A model generated the notes under the pieces. It ran no database searches, was not told where the DNA came from, and was given only the letters and a program-made list of their open reading frames with translations. A DNA stretch of 64,000 nucleotides, taken from Arthrobacter sp042667405. Its GTDB lineage: Bacteria; Actinomycetota; Actinomycetes; Actinomycetales; Micrococcaceae. Where the stretch lies: NCBI RefSeq assembly GCF_042667405.1, contig NZ_JBHVAL010000007.1, forward strand, positions 62,001-126,000, given 5' to 3'. Positions 49,645-58,360 of this stretch are shown here, piece after piece; position 1 is the first letter of the stretch, and each line of letters opens with the position of its first letter. A program made the position numbers and the translations under genes.

Positions 49645-51053
49645 GTTTCGAGGTTGGCACGTAAATCGTGCGCTGGCAACGTGAGGCGTGGAACCTCCGC
49701 GGCTGCCGCTTCACCAAGCGGCAGCACCGGCGTCGGAACCCTGCCCAGCAGCAGGACAGACAGGGCGAAGCAGGCCGCTCCCCCACCCAACAAGGCGAGA
49801 GTCAGCCCGTTCAAGGCTGCGTTCGTCACCGGGACAAAGACCACGACGGCGGCCGTCACCACTGCCACGCGCGCCGGGCCCCGGGCGTGGCTGGCTGCCA
49901 TGGGACGATCCTCGAAACGGCCGAAGAGCCTCACCACCGGGACGAGCAGAACTACCACTGTCAGGAAGACGGGTATCCGGGCCCACCACCATTCCGCCGA
50001 TCCCGCCGCGGCCTTGGGCAGATCTGTGAGCAACAACAGCCCGGACATGCCAACAAGGATTGGAAGGTGCCACAGATATACCGACATGGAGCGACGCCCT
50101 GCCACCGCAATCACCGCACGGATCCAACGGACTTCGCCGAGCCACCGCACGCCGGGGGCCAGGAGCTGCAGTACCGCCGTCTGGGAGATACCCAGCAGGA
50201 CCAGGCACAGATTGGGTGGGTTGATATTCACCACCATGTTGCCCGGATAGATCCCCACTCCTGTGACGAGGCCCAGAAGCAGGTTGCTGGAGACCATGGC
50301 GGCCACCAGCCACGTGCGGCTGCGGTCCTCGAAAAAGCCGTCGGCTTTCATGAAGCCCAACTCCTGGACTGCGCACCACACAAAGATCATGTTGGTGAAC
50401 GCCAGCAGTGGAAGGGTGCCACGGAGGGAATCGATGGTGATGACCGCACCCAGCAGTGACAGGAACGTCAGGAGCGGCGAACGTTCATGGAACCTGGCCA
50501 TGACCGGGATGCTGAGCTGGGCAGTGAGGTACGCGGCCAGGAACCACAGCGGCATGGCGGCGCCGGTTGTCATCAGCTGGATAACTTGCGGGTGGACACC
50601 AAGCAGCAAAGCAATCCACAAGCCTCCCCACATGACAGCAAGCAAGGCCATGGCCGGGCGCACCAGGCGGAGAAGCCGCAGCTGCGCGAAATCGAATCCG
50701 TTCCCACCGCTTGCCTTCAGGCGCCGCCACGACTGGAGACCGGTGACGCCACCCAGGACAAAAAACAGGGGAACGATCATCAGCACCCACAACACGGGTG
50801 CAGACCACGCCTGCTCCATCAGCACGTTGCGCGTCTCGACCGTCCCATCCTTGTGGAGGACAGGACTCACCATCATGCAGTGGGCAGCCACCACCAGGAG
50901 CAGGCAGGTGAAGCGGACGAGGTCGATCGCCGGATCCCTGTGCACAGCCGCTGGGCTGACCGCAGCAGACGCCTCCCGCTCCATGGCTCTCCCTACCAGA
51001 CGGGCCCCCGGGTTGGCTCCCCCCGGGCGTTGGCTCCCGTATGCTGACTCCAT
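49641..51053 (-). CDS. membrane acyltransferase, Acyltransferase_3 family
   Basis: A 470-residue integral membrane protein with about ten to twelve helices. The N-terminal PAIDLVRFTCLLLVVAAHCM holds the family Arg and His near the first helix; later LWFLAAYLTAQLSIPV and SVYLWHLPILVGM are typical. Members O-acylate sugars, peptidoglycan or lipids at the membrane; the acceptor here is not known. The start may be at the present ATG or at an internal Met (MEREASAAV). The downstream GNAT gene overlaps the end. Confidence 0.85.
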   Translation of the reverse strand: MESAYGSQRPGGANPGARLVGRAMEREASAAVSPAAVHRDPAIDLVRFTCLLLVVAAHCMMVSPVLHKDGTVETRNVLMEQAWSAPVLWVLMIVPLFFVLGGVTGLQSWRRLKASGGNGFDFAQLRLLRLVRPAMALLAVMWGGLWIALLLGVHPQVIQLMTTGAAMPLWFLAAYLTAQLSIPVMARFHERSPLLTFLSLLGAVITIDSLRGTLPLLAFTNMIFVWCAVQELGFMKADGFFEDRSRTWLVAAMVSSNLLLGLVTGVGIYPGNMVVNINPPNLCLVLLGISQTAVLQLLAPGVRWLGEVRWIRAVIAVAGRRSMSVYLWHLPILVGMSGLLLLTDLPKAAAGSAEWWWARIPVFLTVVVLLVPVVRLFGRFEDRPMAASHARGPARVAVVTAAVVVFVPVTNAALNGLTLALLGGGAACFALSVLLLGRVPTPVLPLGEAAAAEVPRLTLPAHDLRANLET

Positions 51054-51103
51054 TGTCCGCCCGCTTGGGGAATCGGGCCAGAAGGCTGGCCGGGTCCTGC
51101 TCC

Positions 51104-52306
51104 TTACGGACGTGCCCGCAGCAGACGCTCCCTCTGCTCCGGATCCATCGCGGCGGAACCAGCGGCAGCTGCGAGCCCGAATGCAGCGTCGAGCACTGCC
51201 TGGTCCGCGCCCGCCGAGGCGCCGAAGGCCGCGAATTCCGCAGTGTGATGGGCCGCGCCCCGCACGTCGTAGCCCACCATGGGGTGGATGCTCGGCACGA
51301 TGTGCGAAACGTTGCCCATGTCCGTCGAAGCCACCGGCTCAGCACTCCAGATTACGGTTCGGCCCTTTCCTGCCATGGCATCCCTGTAGGCCTCAGAGAG
51401 GAATGCATCCTGGCGCAACTCCGCGTAGTCGTTGCCGGAGGGTGTCACTTGGACAGTGCATCCGCTGGCGTGGGCGGCACCTTCAAGGCAACGCCTTACT
51501 TTGTCCTGGATAGTCCCTAGTGCGCGGACGTTGGGGGCGCGCATTTCGACATTTGCCCTGGCACGCTCCGGAATCACGTTAACGGCGCTCCCACCTTCGG
51601 TGACGATCAGCGAAACGATCGAGCCTGCGGGCAGTTGCTGACGAGCCAGGGCTACAGCCGTCTGGGCAATGACCAGCCCGTCCAGGGCATTAACGCCTTC
51701 CCAGGGAGCAGCGGCGGCGTGCGCCGGACGCCCCTCGAAAAGCACATCCCACATACCCATGGCCAACGACGATCCTCCTACGACATCGGTCGCTCCGGCA
51801 TGCGCCATCATGGCCAGGGAAACGTCGTCGAAGAAGCCTCCATCGATCAAATCCACCTTGCCACCGGTGGTCTCCTCCGCGGGGGTTCCCAGCACCTTGA
51901 CGGTAATCCCCACTTGCTCAGCCATGGCCGCGAGCGCCAGCGCTGCTCCCACGGCGCTGGCTGCGTTCACATTGTGCCCGCAGGCGTGGCCGATGGCGGG
52001 CAGGGCGTCGTATTCCACGCACAGTGCCACCACAAGCTCACCGGTTCCGAAACGTGCGCTGAACGCGGTGGGCTCCGAGGGCTGTTTTTTGTCCAGCGTG
52101 AACCCGGCTTTTCGGAGCACCTTTTGGACGCGTTTGACTGCCCGGATTTCCTGGCCGCCAAGTTCCGGATCTGCATGGATCGCATGGCTGAGGTTGAGTA
52201 TTTCGGATTTCCAGCGTTGCACGTGGCTGTCCAGGGTGGCGGGGATGCCGTTTCCGGAATCAAGCACGACGGCGGCGCCATGGCTTGGGTTGTCGGGTCG
52301 CGGCAT
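51104..52306 (-). CDS. M20-family metal-dependent amidohydrolase
   Basis: A 400-residue hydrolase of the M20 peptidase/amidohydrolase type. It has the LSHAIHADPELGGQE start motif, metal-binding regions at GHACGHNVNAASAVG and GTPAEETTGGK, a dimerisation lid domain (about 190-310) and the late VASTDMGNVSHIVPSIHP with the last metal His. Relatives cleave aminoacyl-benzoate-glutamate, indole-amino-acid or other amide bonds. The ATG overlaps the stop of the upstream MFS gene by one base (TGATG), so import and hydrolysis of one compound are probably linked. Confidence 0.9.
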   Translation of the reverse strand: MPRPDNPSHGAAVVLDSGNGIPATLDSHVQRWKSEILNLSHAIHADPELGGQEIRAVKRVQKVLRKAGFTLDKKQPSEPTAFSARFGTGELVVALCVEYDALPAIGHACGHNVNAASAVGAALALAAMAEQVGITVKVLGTPAEETTGGKVDLIDGGFFDDVSLAMMAHAGATDVVGGSSLAMGMWDVLFEGRPAHAAAAPWEGVNALDGLVIAQTAVALARQQLPAGSIVSLIVTEGGSAVNVIPERARANVEMRAPNVRALGTIQDKVRRCLEGAAHASGCTVQVTPSGNDYAELRQDAFLSEAYRDAMAGKGRTVIWSAEPVASTDMGNVSHIVPSIHPMVGYDVRGAAHHTAEFAAFGASAGADQAVLDAAFGLAAAAGSAAMDPEQRERLLRARP

Positions 52307-53724
52307 CAGGCGGTCACCTCGGTCGCTGCACGTTTGGGGTAGCTGGCACTGGCTGCGGCGGCCACCAAAGCCGCGACGGCCAAGGCTCCCCAGATGGAGA
52401 ACAGCCCAGGCTCGGTGATGTGGCCGGATTCGGCGGAGGCAGAGGAGATCAGCTTCACCACGGCTGCCCCTACGGCAATGCCCACGGACAGGGCGAGTTC
52501 GTTCAAACCGGCCGCAGTGGATGTTTCTTCCAAGGGAACGCCTTCAACGGACAGTGAGCGCGTTCCCGCCTGATACATGCCCAGGCTCAGGTTGAACATG
52601 GCGAAGCCCAGGCAATAACCGGCAAAGGAGCTGTGGGCCATGAGCATGACCACGAAGCCGCAGGCCAGCAAGAGCCCGGCGAAGACCAAGGTGGCACGTT
52701 CGCCGAATAGTCGCAGCGCTTTGGCCGTCATGAGGGATGAGCCCAGTGACAGCACTGAGGCCAGTGCCAGGACTACAGCGATCATGAGTGGACTCAAGCC
52801 GAAGCCGTAGCCTGTCTTGTCCGGGTTGGAGTGCAGGAAGATCCCGTTGGTTCCGAAGTAGCTGATGGAGGCGAAGCCGAAGAAGAATGTAGCCATCGAG
52901 ACTGCGCGGATGCGGGGTATGGCCAGCATGCGCAGGTCCATGAAGCGCTTGCCTTCCGCGGCGCTGGAGTCACGCTTGGCCCAGTACGCCAGCAGGCCAA
53001 GGCCCAGCAGTCCGGCGATCAGGGTCCGGGCGTCAAACCAACCCCATTCGGGGGCCATGGATAGGGCCACGACAAACCCAATGAGTCCCAGGGAGCATGC
53101 CAGCAGCGGCGCAAGGGCGATGCCTTCACGGGTGGGGATCCCGCCGTCGGGCAGCAGGTAGGAGCATGCGAAAGCTGCCGCCGCGAACGGGACCGCCACC
53201 CAGAAGCCCAGCGTTGGGTCTGTGACGCCGACGATCCCGGCGAGGAGGCCCCCGGCTCCCACCATGATCATGAGCATGCCGATCATCACGCTGACGCCGG
53301 TGCGGGTATGGGCGGGGCTGGTGACACGGAGGATGCCCATCATCAGCGGGATGAAGCCCACAACGCAAGTAAGCATGACGACGCCGAGCGTCACGGTCAA
53401 CAGCGACGGCCAAAGTGCCATTTGCAGCACCCCGAGGGTGACCACTCCCGTGGACCAGCGCAGTACCAGCCGGTAGCCATAGCTGTCGCCCAGCCTCGAG
53501 ATGATGGGGGTGAGGACGGCGAAACTGACATTGGAAATGAGGAAAATGCCGTTGATGGTGGGGTCGTCGATCTCAAAGACGGGACCCAGGGCGGGAAGGA
53601 TCGGGTTGAGGTAGCCCTGCGTGACGCCGCTGAGAGATTCGATCAGTGCCATTGCCAGGATCATGCCTGCGATGGTCCGGCGGGTCATCGTTGACGACGC
53701 CGGGGGTGCTGTGTTGCTTGTCAT
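52306..53724 (-). CDS. MFS transporter
   Basis: From the ATG at 53724 (AAGGAAC upstream) the protein has 472 residues; the frame continues to 53865 but without support. It has about fourteen hydrophobic segments, and LGDSYGYRLVLRWSTGV after helix 2 corresponds to the family's cytoplasmic loop. The layout resembles drug:H+ antiporters of the 14-helix group, but its tight coupling with the M20 hydrolase suggests uptake or export of an amide substrate. Divergent from an Lrp-type regulator. Confidence 0.85.
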   Translation of the reverse strand: MTSNTAPPASSTMTRRTIAGMILAMALIESLSGVTQGYLNPILPALGPVFEIDDPTINGIFLISNVSFAVLTPIISRLGDSYGYRLVLRWSTGVVTLGVLQMALWPSLLTVTLGVVMLTCVVGFIPLMMGILRVTSPAHTRTGVSVMIGMLMIMVGAGGLLAGIVGVTDPTLGFWVAVPFAAAAFACSYLLPDGGIPTREGIALAPLLACSLGLIGFVVALSMAPEWGWFDARTLIAGLLGLGLLAYWAKRDSSAAEGKRFMDLRMLAIPRIRAVSMATFFFGFASISYFGTNGIFLHSNPDKTGYGFGLSPLMIAVVLALASVLSLGSSLMTAKALRLFGERATLVFAGLLLACGFVVMLMAHSSFAGYCLGFAMFNLSLGMYQAGTRSLSVEGVPLEETSTAAGLNELALSVGIAVGAAVVKLISSASAESGHITEPGLFSIWGALAVAALVAAAASASYPKRAATEVTA

Positions 53725-53848
53725 GTAGTTCCTTGGGTTTGATGCGTGAGACTCTGCGGTTGAAGGGGCGGTGATGCGTGTCACAACGTTAGAACTGGCA
53801 TCTACACTGGCTTTGGAAATATCCGAATCCCACCTAAGAGGGGCATTT

Positions 53849-54874
53849 ATGAACGAATCAGCCATGATTTCCGAGTTAGACCTCGAAATCGTGAATGCCC
53901 TTCAAATCAACCCACGGGCGGAATGGAGCCGCGTTGCGGACGCGTTGGGCCTGTCCGGCCCCACTGTTGCCCGGCGATGGAGCGCGCTGGCCGAACAGGG
54001 CCAAGCCTGGATCACTCCTTCGCCCGGGCAGCGCTATCTTTCAGCCGGGTGGTCGGCTTTCATCCACTTGTCCTCCACCCCTGGCGAGAGCGAGGACCTT
54101 CTTGAACGGCTGTGTGCGGAGCCCGCGTTCGCCACGATTTCCTTGGTCACCGGCGCGCACGACATCTTCATGGACTGCTTCGCCTCCAGCCACGCGGAGT
54201 TGATGGACATCGTCACAGGGTCCTTTCCGCGGCTGCCCGGAATCACCCACCGCGAGGTAGTCTTCGTCACCAAGTTGTACAGGCAGGCCTCGGAATGGCG
54301 CAGCGGCACCCTGGAACCGGCCCGCGCGCGGCAGGTCTCGGCGGAACCCCTGCCGGAGCAACCTGGCTACTCCCCCGACCCCCTGGACGCGCAGTTGCTG
54401 GAGGAGTTGGCCAACGATGGCCGGGCCAGCTGGGCGGAGCTGGGTGCCGCCTGCGGCGTCTCACCCCAGACAGCACGACGACGGGTGGAGCGGTTCCTTG
54501 CGGCCGGCTACATTGCGCTGAGGTGCGATACATCGACGTCGGCCCAGCAGGGCCTGCGGGAAGTTACTTTGGTGCTCAACGTCCCGGCACACTTTGTTGA
54601 CGACGTCGGCCGTTACTTCGCGGCATTGACGAATTGCCGCTTATGCGCGCAGGTCCTGGGTGCCCAGAACCTTCTGGTGACACTCTGGGTCCGCGACTAT
54701 CTGGAAGTTCAGGCCTATGAACGCGAACTGGCGGAGCGGGCTCCGGGAAGTGCCGTCATCTCCAGGCAGGCGGTGGTACGGACCTACAAGAGGCTGGGTC
54801 ACGTCCTGGACGGCTCAGGGCGGAGCATTCGAGTGGTGCCGCTTCCTCTCTGGAAGGAGAACGCCGTCCGATGA
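53849..54874 (+). CDS. Lrp/AsnC-family regulator with two complete units
   Basis: From the ATG at 53849 (GAGGGG seven bases upstream) 341 residues encode two Lrp units in series. The first helix-turn-helix is ELDLEIVNALQINPRAEWSR followed by VADALGLSGPTVARRW; the second is LDAQLLEELANDGRASWAEL with GVSPQTARRRVERF. Each is followed by an AsnC ligand-type domain. Most Lrp proteins have one unit of about 150 residues, so this is a double-length member. It is divergent from the MFS-hydrolase pair and probably regulates it. Confidence 0.87.
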   Translation: MNESAMISELDLEIVNALQINPRAEWSRVADALGLSGPTVARRWSALAEQGQAWITPSPGQRYLSAGWSAFIHLSSTPGESEDLLERLCAEPAFATISLVTGAHDIFMDCFASSHAELMDIVTGSFPRLPGITHREVVFVTKLYRQASEWRSGTLEPARARQVSAEPLPEQPGYSPDPLDAQLLEELANDGRASWAELGAACGVSPQTARRRVERFLAAGYIALRCDTSTSAQQGLREVTLVLNVPAHFVDDVGRYFAALTNCRLCAQVLGAQNLLVTLWVRDYLEVQAYERELAERAPGSAVISRQAVVRTYKRLGHVLDGSGRSIRVVPLPLWKENAVR

Positions 54875-54935
54875 TTGTTCACATAGACATGTTTGACACT
54901 GGACTGGCTGCTAAAACACCGGCAGGATCAGAGGC

Positions 54936-55354
54936 ATGACTACGTCCATTTTCGTGAACCTGCCCGTCAGCGACCTCGAGGCCTCCAAGGCCTTCTACAC
55001 AGCACTCGGCTACACCATCAACCCGAATTTCACGGACGAAACAGCGGCATGCGTGGTCTTCAGCGACACGATTTACACCATGCTGCTCACTCACGAAAAA
55101 TTCAGCCAGTTCACCAAGCAGCCCATCGCCGACACCAGGAATACGACGGCGGCCATCGTCGCCATTTCGGCGGAAAGCCGTGGGCCGTGGATGAATTGGC
55201 CAACAAGGCCCTGGAATCGGGAGGCTCCGAAAGCTCCGCGACGCAGGACTACGGCTTCATGTACAGCCGCGCCTTCCGCGACCTCGACGGGCACCACTGG
55301 GAAGTCGTGTGGATGGACGCCGCCGCAGCCCAGGACGGCCCACCGGAGAACTAA
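54936..55354 (+). pseudogene. VOC-family gene with a single-base frameshift
   Basis: The frame from the ATG at 54936 encodes MTTSIFVNLPVSDLEASKAF and a normal VOC N-terminal half up to about AIVAISAESR, then turns into unrelated Arg/Thr-rich sequence. In another frame, from about 55183 to the stop at 55354, the expected second half continues as AVDELANKALESGG, then SRAFRDLDGHHWEVVWMD. A one-base deletion near 55180-55184 (a missing base in CGTGGGCC) explains it. It is either a recent pseudogene or a sequencing error. The intact protein would have about 138 residues. Confidence 0.8.
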
Positions 55355-55357
55355 GGA

Positions 55358-55420
55358 CAACGCGGGGTCACTTATGGCCGATGTTGGAAGGAAACATGGG
55401 CCATAAGTGACCCCGCGTTG
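55358..55420. repeat. long perfect hairpin between VOC and DUF1304 genes
   Basis: The 22-base arm at 55358-55379 (containing GGGTCACTTATGGCC) is perfectly complementary to 55399-55420. Within the 19-base loop ATGTT (55381) and AACAT (55393) can extend the stem after one mismatch. It begins three bases behind the VOC stop and ends just before the convergent DUF1304 gene, so it can act as a bidirectional terminator; the length and perfect match also fit a dispersed repeat. Confidence 0.8.
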
Positions 55421-55423
55421 CTG

Positions 55424-55810
55424 TTAAAGGAGGGCGAGGATTCCAAGCACGACGGCGAGCAGCGGCGTTGTGCCTTGGATGGCCGCCGCGCGGAGGTACT
55501 TTTTACCACTGGCCGCCAAGACGAGAGCCGCCAGGAGCATGGACCCGCATGAACTGAAGACCAGGGTCCAGCCCACCTGTGGCGAACCGGCCCACACCGC
55601 GATGATGCCAACTAGGGCGCCGATGGCGAGGAACAGGTTGTAGAAGCCTTGGTTGTAGGCCAGCGATTTGGTCGTTTCGGCGTCAGCTTGGGAGGTGATG
55701 CTGAACGTTTTCCACGTCTTCGGCTTGGTCCAGGTGATGGACTCCATGGTGAAAATGTAAACGTGCAGCAGGGCCGCAACCAGGGCAAAAATCAGGGAGG
55801 CCAGGATCAT
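55424..55810 (-). CDS. DUF1304 family membrane protein
   Basis: A 128-residue protein with four hydrophobic helices. It has the family features: HVYIFTMESITWTKPKTWKT in the first loop, LAYNQGFYNLFLAIGALVG in the second helix, and a third helix followed by GKKYLRAAAIQGTTPLLAVV. DUF1304 proteins are small inner-membrane proteins of unknown function. Convergent with the frameshifted VOC gene. A good start is the ATG at 55810. Confidence 0.87.
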   Translation of the reverse strand: MILASLIFALVAALLHVYIFTMESITWTKPKTWKTFSITSQADAETTKSLAYNQGFYNLFLAIGALVGIIAVWAGSPQVGWTLVFSSCGSMLLAALVLAASGKKYLRAAAIQGTTPLLAVVLGILALL

Positions 55811-55849
55811 GTTTTGATCCTAGCCTCCCCGTGTTCACGTGGTTGCGCG

Positions 55850-56725
55850 TCAGGCGCTGAGCAGCTCCAGCGTGGCGCCGGCAAAGGTCGCCGCGGAGGT
55901 GTTCCACCGCGCCAGCAATCCTTGCAGATTCTCGCCATCCGCCCGGTAGGCCGCCGTTTCGGACTCCAGCGTGGACAGGATGCCCGTCCGCAGTTCCGTG
56001 TTGAAGTTCACTTTGCCAACGTTCAGCGAAGACGCCTTGGCCAACTCCGTAGCGGGGATGCCCGAGGCACCGTGCAGCACCAGCGGCACCTCCGTGCGTG
56101 CAGCAATGTCCTGCAGCACATCCCAGCGGATATTGGGCTCGCCCTTGTACTTCCCGTGCACGTTCCCCACGGCGACGGCGAGCAACTGCGCGCCGGTGCG
56201 TTCAACGAAATCAGCCACCTGTGCCGGGTCCGTCAGGCCGGCAACGGCGGGACCGGCGTCGGACTCTTCCGCTGAGGTGCCGAAGGCTCTGTCCTCGTCA
56301 CCGGCGAGGCCGCCGAGTTCCGCTTCAAGCACGACGTCGGCATGACCGGCCGCGTCCAGCGCGGCACGGACTTCGCGGACCAAGGCGATGTTGTCCGCGT
56401 AGGCAAGCGATGAGCCATCCGCCAACACAGCATCGGCACCCGCGGCCACGGAGGCAAGAATCACCGGCAGGTCCGAGGCGTGGTCCAGCTGGACCGAAAC
56501 CGGGACAGTGGCGGAATCAGCCAGGCCGCGAAGCGCGGAAATGAGGCGCAGCCCGTTTTGAGTCGAAGCAGTCTTCGGAGCAACCAACAAGATCACACCA
56601 AGTCCGGTCTCCTCCGCTGCGGACACCACGGCCAAAGCGGTCGTGAAGTCGTAGCAGGTGAAAGCGGGAACGGCCGAGCCCGAAGCCAGCGCGGAGCTGA
56701 CCAGATGGTCCAGGGAAGCTCGCAT
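55850..56725 (-). CDS. class II fructose-bisphosphate-type (ketose) aldolase
   Basis: A 291-residue zinc-dependent aldolase of the FbaA/GatY/KbaY family. Metal and catalytic motifs are present: VSVQLDHASD with the zinc His and catalytic Asp, LEAELGGLAGDED, AVGNVHGKYKGEPNIRWDVL with a second His, VPLVLHGASG with the third His, and GKVNFNTELR for phosphate binding. It cleaves or forms a phosphorylated keto-sugar. It sits at the end of an operon with a GntP permease, dehydrogenase and DUF1537 kinase, in place of the OtnC-type aldolase usual in four-carbon acid sugar clusters. Overlaps gntP by one base. Confidence 0.9.
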   Translation of the reverse strand: MRASLDHLVSSALASGSAVPAFTCYDFTTALAVVSAAEETGLGVILLVAPKTASTQNGLRLISALRGLADSATVPVSVQLDHASDLPVILASVAAGADAVLADGSSLAYADNIALVREVRAALDAAGHADVVLEAELGGLAGDEDRAFGTSAEESDAGPAVAGLTDPAQVADFVERTGAQLLAVAVGNVHGKYKGEPNIRWDVLQDIAARTEVPLVLHGASGIPATELAKASSLNVGKVNFNTELRTGILSTLESETAAYRADGENLQGLLARWNTSAATFAGATLELLSA

Positions 56726-58191
56726 CAGTGGGCCAGGCCTCCCACCAGGATCCAGGCGACGTAAGTGAGGACGAAGCCGGCCAGGCCCAGGATGGTGGTG
56801 AGGACGGTCCAGGTCTTGAGGCCGTCGGAGACAGTGAGGCCGTAGTAGCGGATCACGGTCCAGAAGCCGGCGTCGGTCACGTGGGACAGGCCGAGTGATC
56901 CGAATCCGATGGCAATCACGATGACGGCGATCTGGGCCGGCGAGTAGCCGCCTTCCATGACCGCGGAGGTCAGCAGGCCTGTGGTGGTCACGATGGCGAC
57001 GGTGGCAGAACCTTGGGCCGCGCGCAGTGCCAACGAGATGATGAAGCCGAGAACGATCACCGGAAGGCCCAGGCTGTCCAGGGTGTGGGACAAGGCAGCA
57101 CCGATTCCTGAGGTGCGGAGTACTTCACCAAACACGCCACCGGCCGCGACCACCATCAGGATGGAAGCGATGGGAGGAAGGGCGCCCTCGAAGATCTCGC
57201 CGGTTTCCTTCAAGGACCAGTGGCGGCGGACAGCCAGCAGGAAGAAGGAAAGGGCCACTGCAACGAGCAGCGCGAAGAACGGGTTTCCAATGAAAGCGGC
57301 AACGCCGTACCAGTAGTTGTCCTTCGGCAGGGTCAATGTACCTACAGTGCCGAGGAGGATCTGGACGATCGGGGCGGCGATCAGGAACATGATGAGGCCT
57401 GGACGCGGCGGAGCGATGGCGCGGGCACCGGGGCCGTCGTGGCCAACATGGACCAGGGAATCGGAGCCGAACTCTTCAACCTGCTGCTTGACGCCGGGAA
57501 GCAGCTCGTAGTCCTTGCGGTTCATGATGCTGGCAACCCAGTAGGACAGGAAGCCGAGGGGGACACAGATAATCAGCGAAATCAGGGTGATGAGTCCAAT
57601 GTCTGCACCGAAAACTCCGGCGCCGGCAACGATTCCCGGGTGCGGAGGGACAGCCACGTGGATGGACAGCATGATACCGGCCATGGGCAGGCCGAACTTA
57701 ATGGGGTGGACCTTGGCGATCTTGGCGAAAGCGTAAACAATCGGCACGAGGACGATGACGCCGACCTCGAAGAACACCGGGATGGCGACCAGGAAGCCGA
57801 CGGCGGTAAGCGCCACGGCAACCCGCTTGGCGCCTAGCTTCTCGGTAAAGTGCGTAGCCAACGACTGCACGCCGCCGGAGACTTCGATCATGCGGCCAAG
57901 GATGGCACCGAGTGCGATGAGCAAAGCAACCTTGCCCATGGTGCTGCCAACGCCGTTGGTGACCACGGTGAAGATGTCCTTGAGCGGGATCTGGGCTGCG
58001 ACGCCCACCAGGATGCTGACGGCAAGCAGGGCAACAAATGCCTGGATTTTGAAGCGGATGATCAACACCAGCAACAGGGCGATGCCTGCGGCCGCGATGG
58101 TCAGGAGCAGCGGAGTGCCCAGCTCCACTGCGGGTTTGATGGCCGGCGCGTCAGCGGCACCAACCATCAACGAGTTGATGAGGGGATTCAT
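56725..58191 (-). CDS. GntP-family sugar-acid permease
   Basis: A 488-residue membrane transporter with about 12-14 helices. The family motif GRMIEVSGGVQSLATHFTEK appears after the early helices, and FFEVGVIVLVPIVYAFAK and GFGSLGLSHVTDAGFW later on. GntP carriers import gluconate and related aldonic acids with protons. Here the substrate is probably a four-carbon or similar sugar acid, as the enzymes of the operon suggest. The aldolase gene starts at its stop codon; a hairpin lies in the gap before the dehydrogenase gene upstream. Confidence 0.9.
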   Translation of the reverse strand: MNPLINSLMVGAADAPAIKPAVELGTPLLLTIAAAGIALLLVLIIRFKIQAFVALLAVSILVGVAAQIPLKDIFTVVTNGVGSTMGKVALLIALGAILGRMIEVSGGVQSLATHFTEKLGAKRVAVALTAVGFLVAIPVFFEVGVIVLVPIVYAFAKIAKVHPIKFGLPMAGIMLSIHVAVPPHPGIVAGAGVFGADIGLITLISLIICVPLGFLSYWVASIMNRKDYELLPGVKQQVEEFGSDSLVHVGHDGPGARAIAPPRPGLIMFLIAAPIVQILLGTVGTLTLPKDNYWYGVAAFIGNPFFALLVAVALSFFLLAVRRHWSLKETGEIFEGALPPIASILMVVAAGGVFGEVLRTSGIGAALSHTLDSLGLPVIVLGFIISLALRAAQGSATVAIVTTTGLLTSAVMEGGYSPAQIAVIVIAIGFGSLGLSHVTDAGFWTVIRYYGLTVSDGLKTWTVLTTILGLAGFVLTYVAWILVGGLAH

Positions 58192-58239
58192 TGGGGGTGT
58201 CTCCTTTGACGTACCAGTCTAAAGAAGACCGGTGGCAGG

Positions 58240-58273
58240 TGCGACGACGACGAAGGGGGACCGCCGTCGTCGC
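58240..58273. repeat. GC-rich inverted repeat upstream of the permease gene
   Basis: Near 58240 GCGACGACG is complementary to CGTCGTCGC near 58265, separated by about 14 bases. It lies between the permease start (58191) and the long hairpin at 58289. It could affect mRNA stability between the two genes. Confidence 0.4.
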
Positions 58274-58288
58274 GGATTCTGGGGTGGG

Positions 58289-58355
58289 TGGAGTTTTTGT
58301 ACAGCTAATGCCCTTTAGAGCGCCTCTTGAGAGCGTTATCTGTACAAAAACTCCA
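58289..58355. repeat. long hairpin between dehydrogenase and permease genes
   Basis: TGGAGTTTTTGTACAG (58289-58304) is perfectly complementary to 58340-58355. After one mismatch, TAATGC and GCGTTA extend the stem (one wobble). The loop of about 21 bases contains two AGAGCG copies. It lies just behind the dehydrogenase gene (ends 58361) and inside an apparent operon, so it may attenuate or process the mRNA rather than end it. Confidence 0.75.
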
Positions 58356-58360
58356 AGGGG

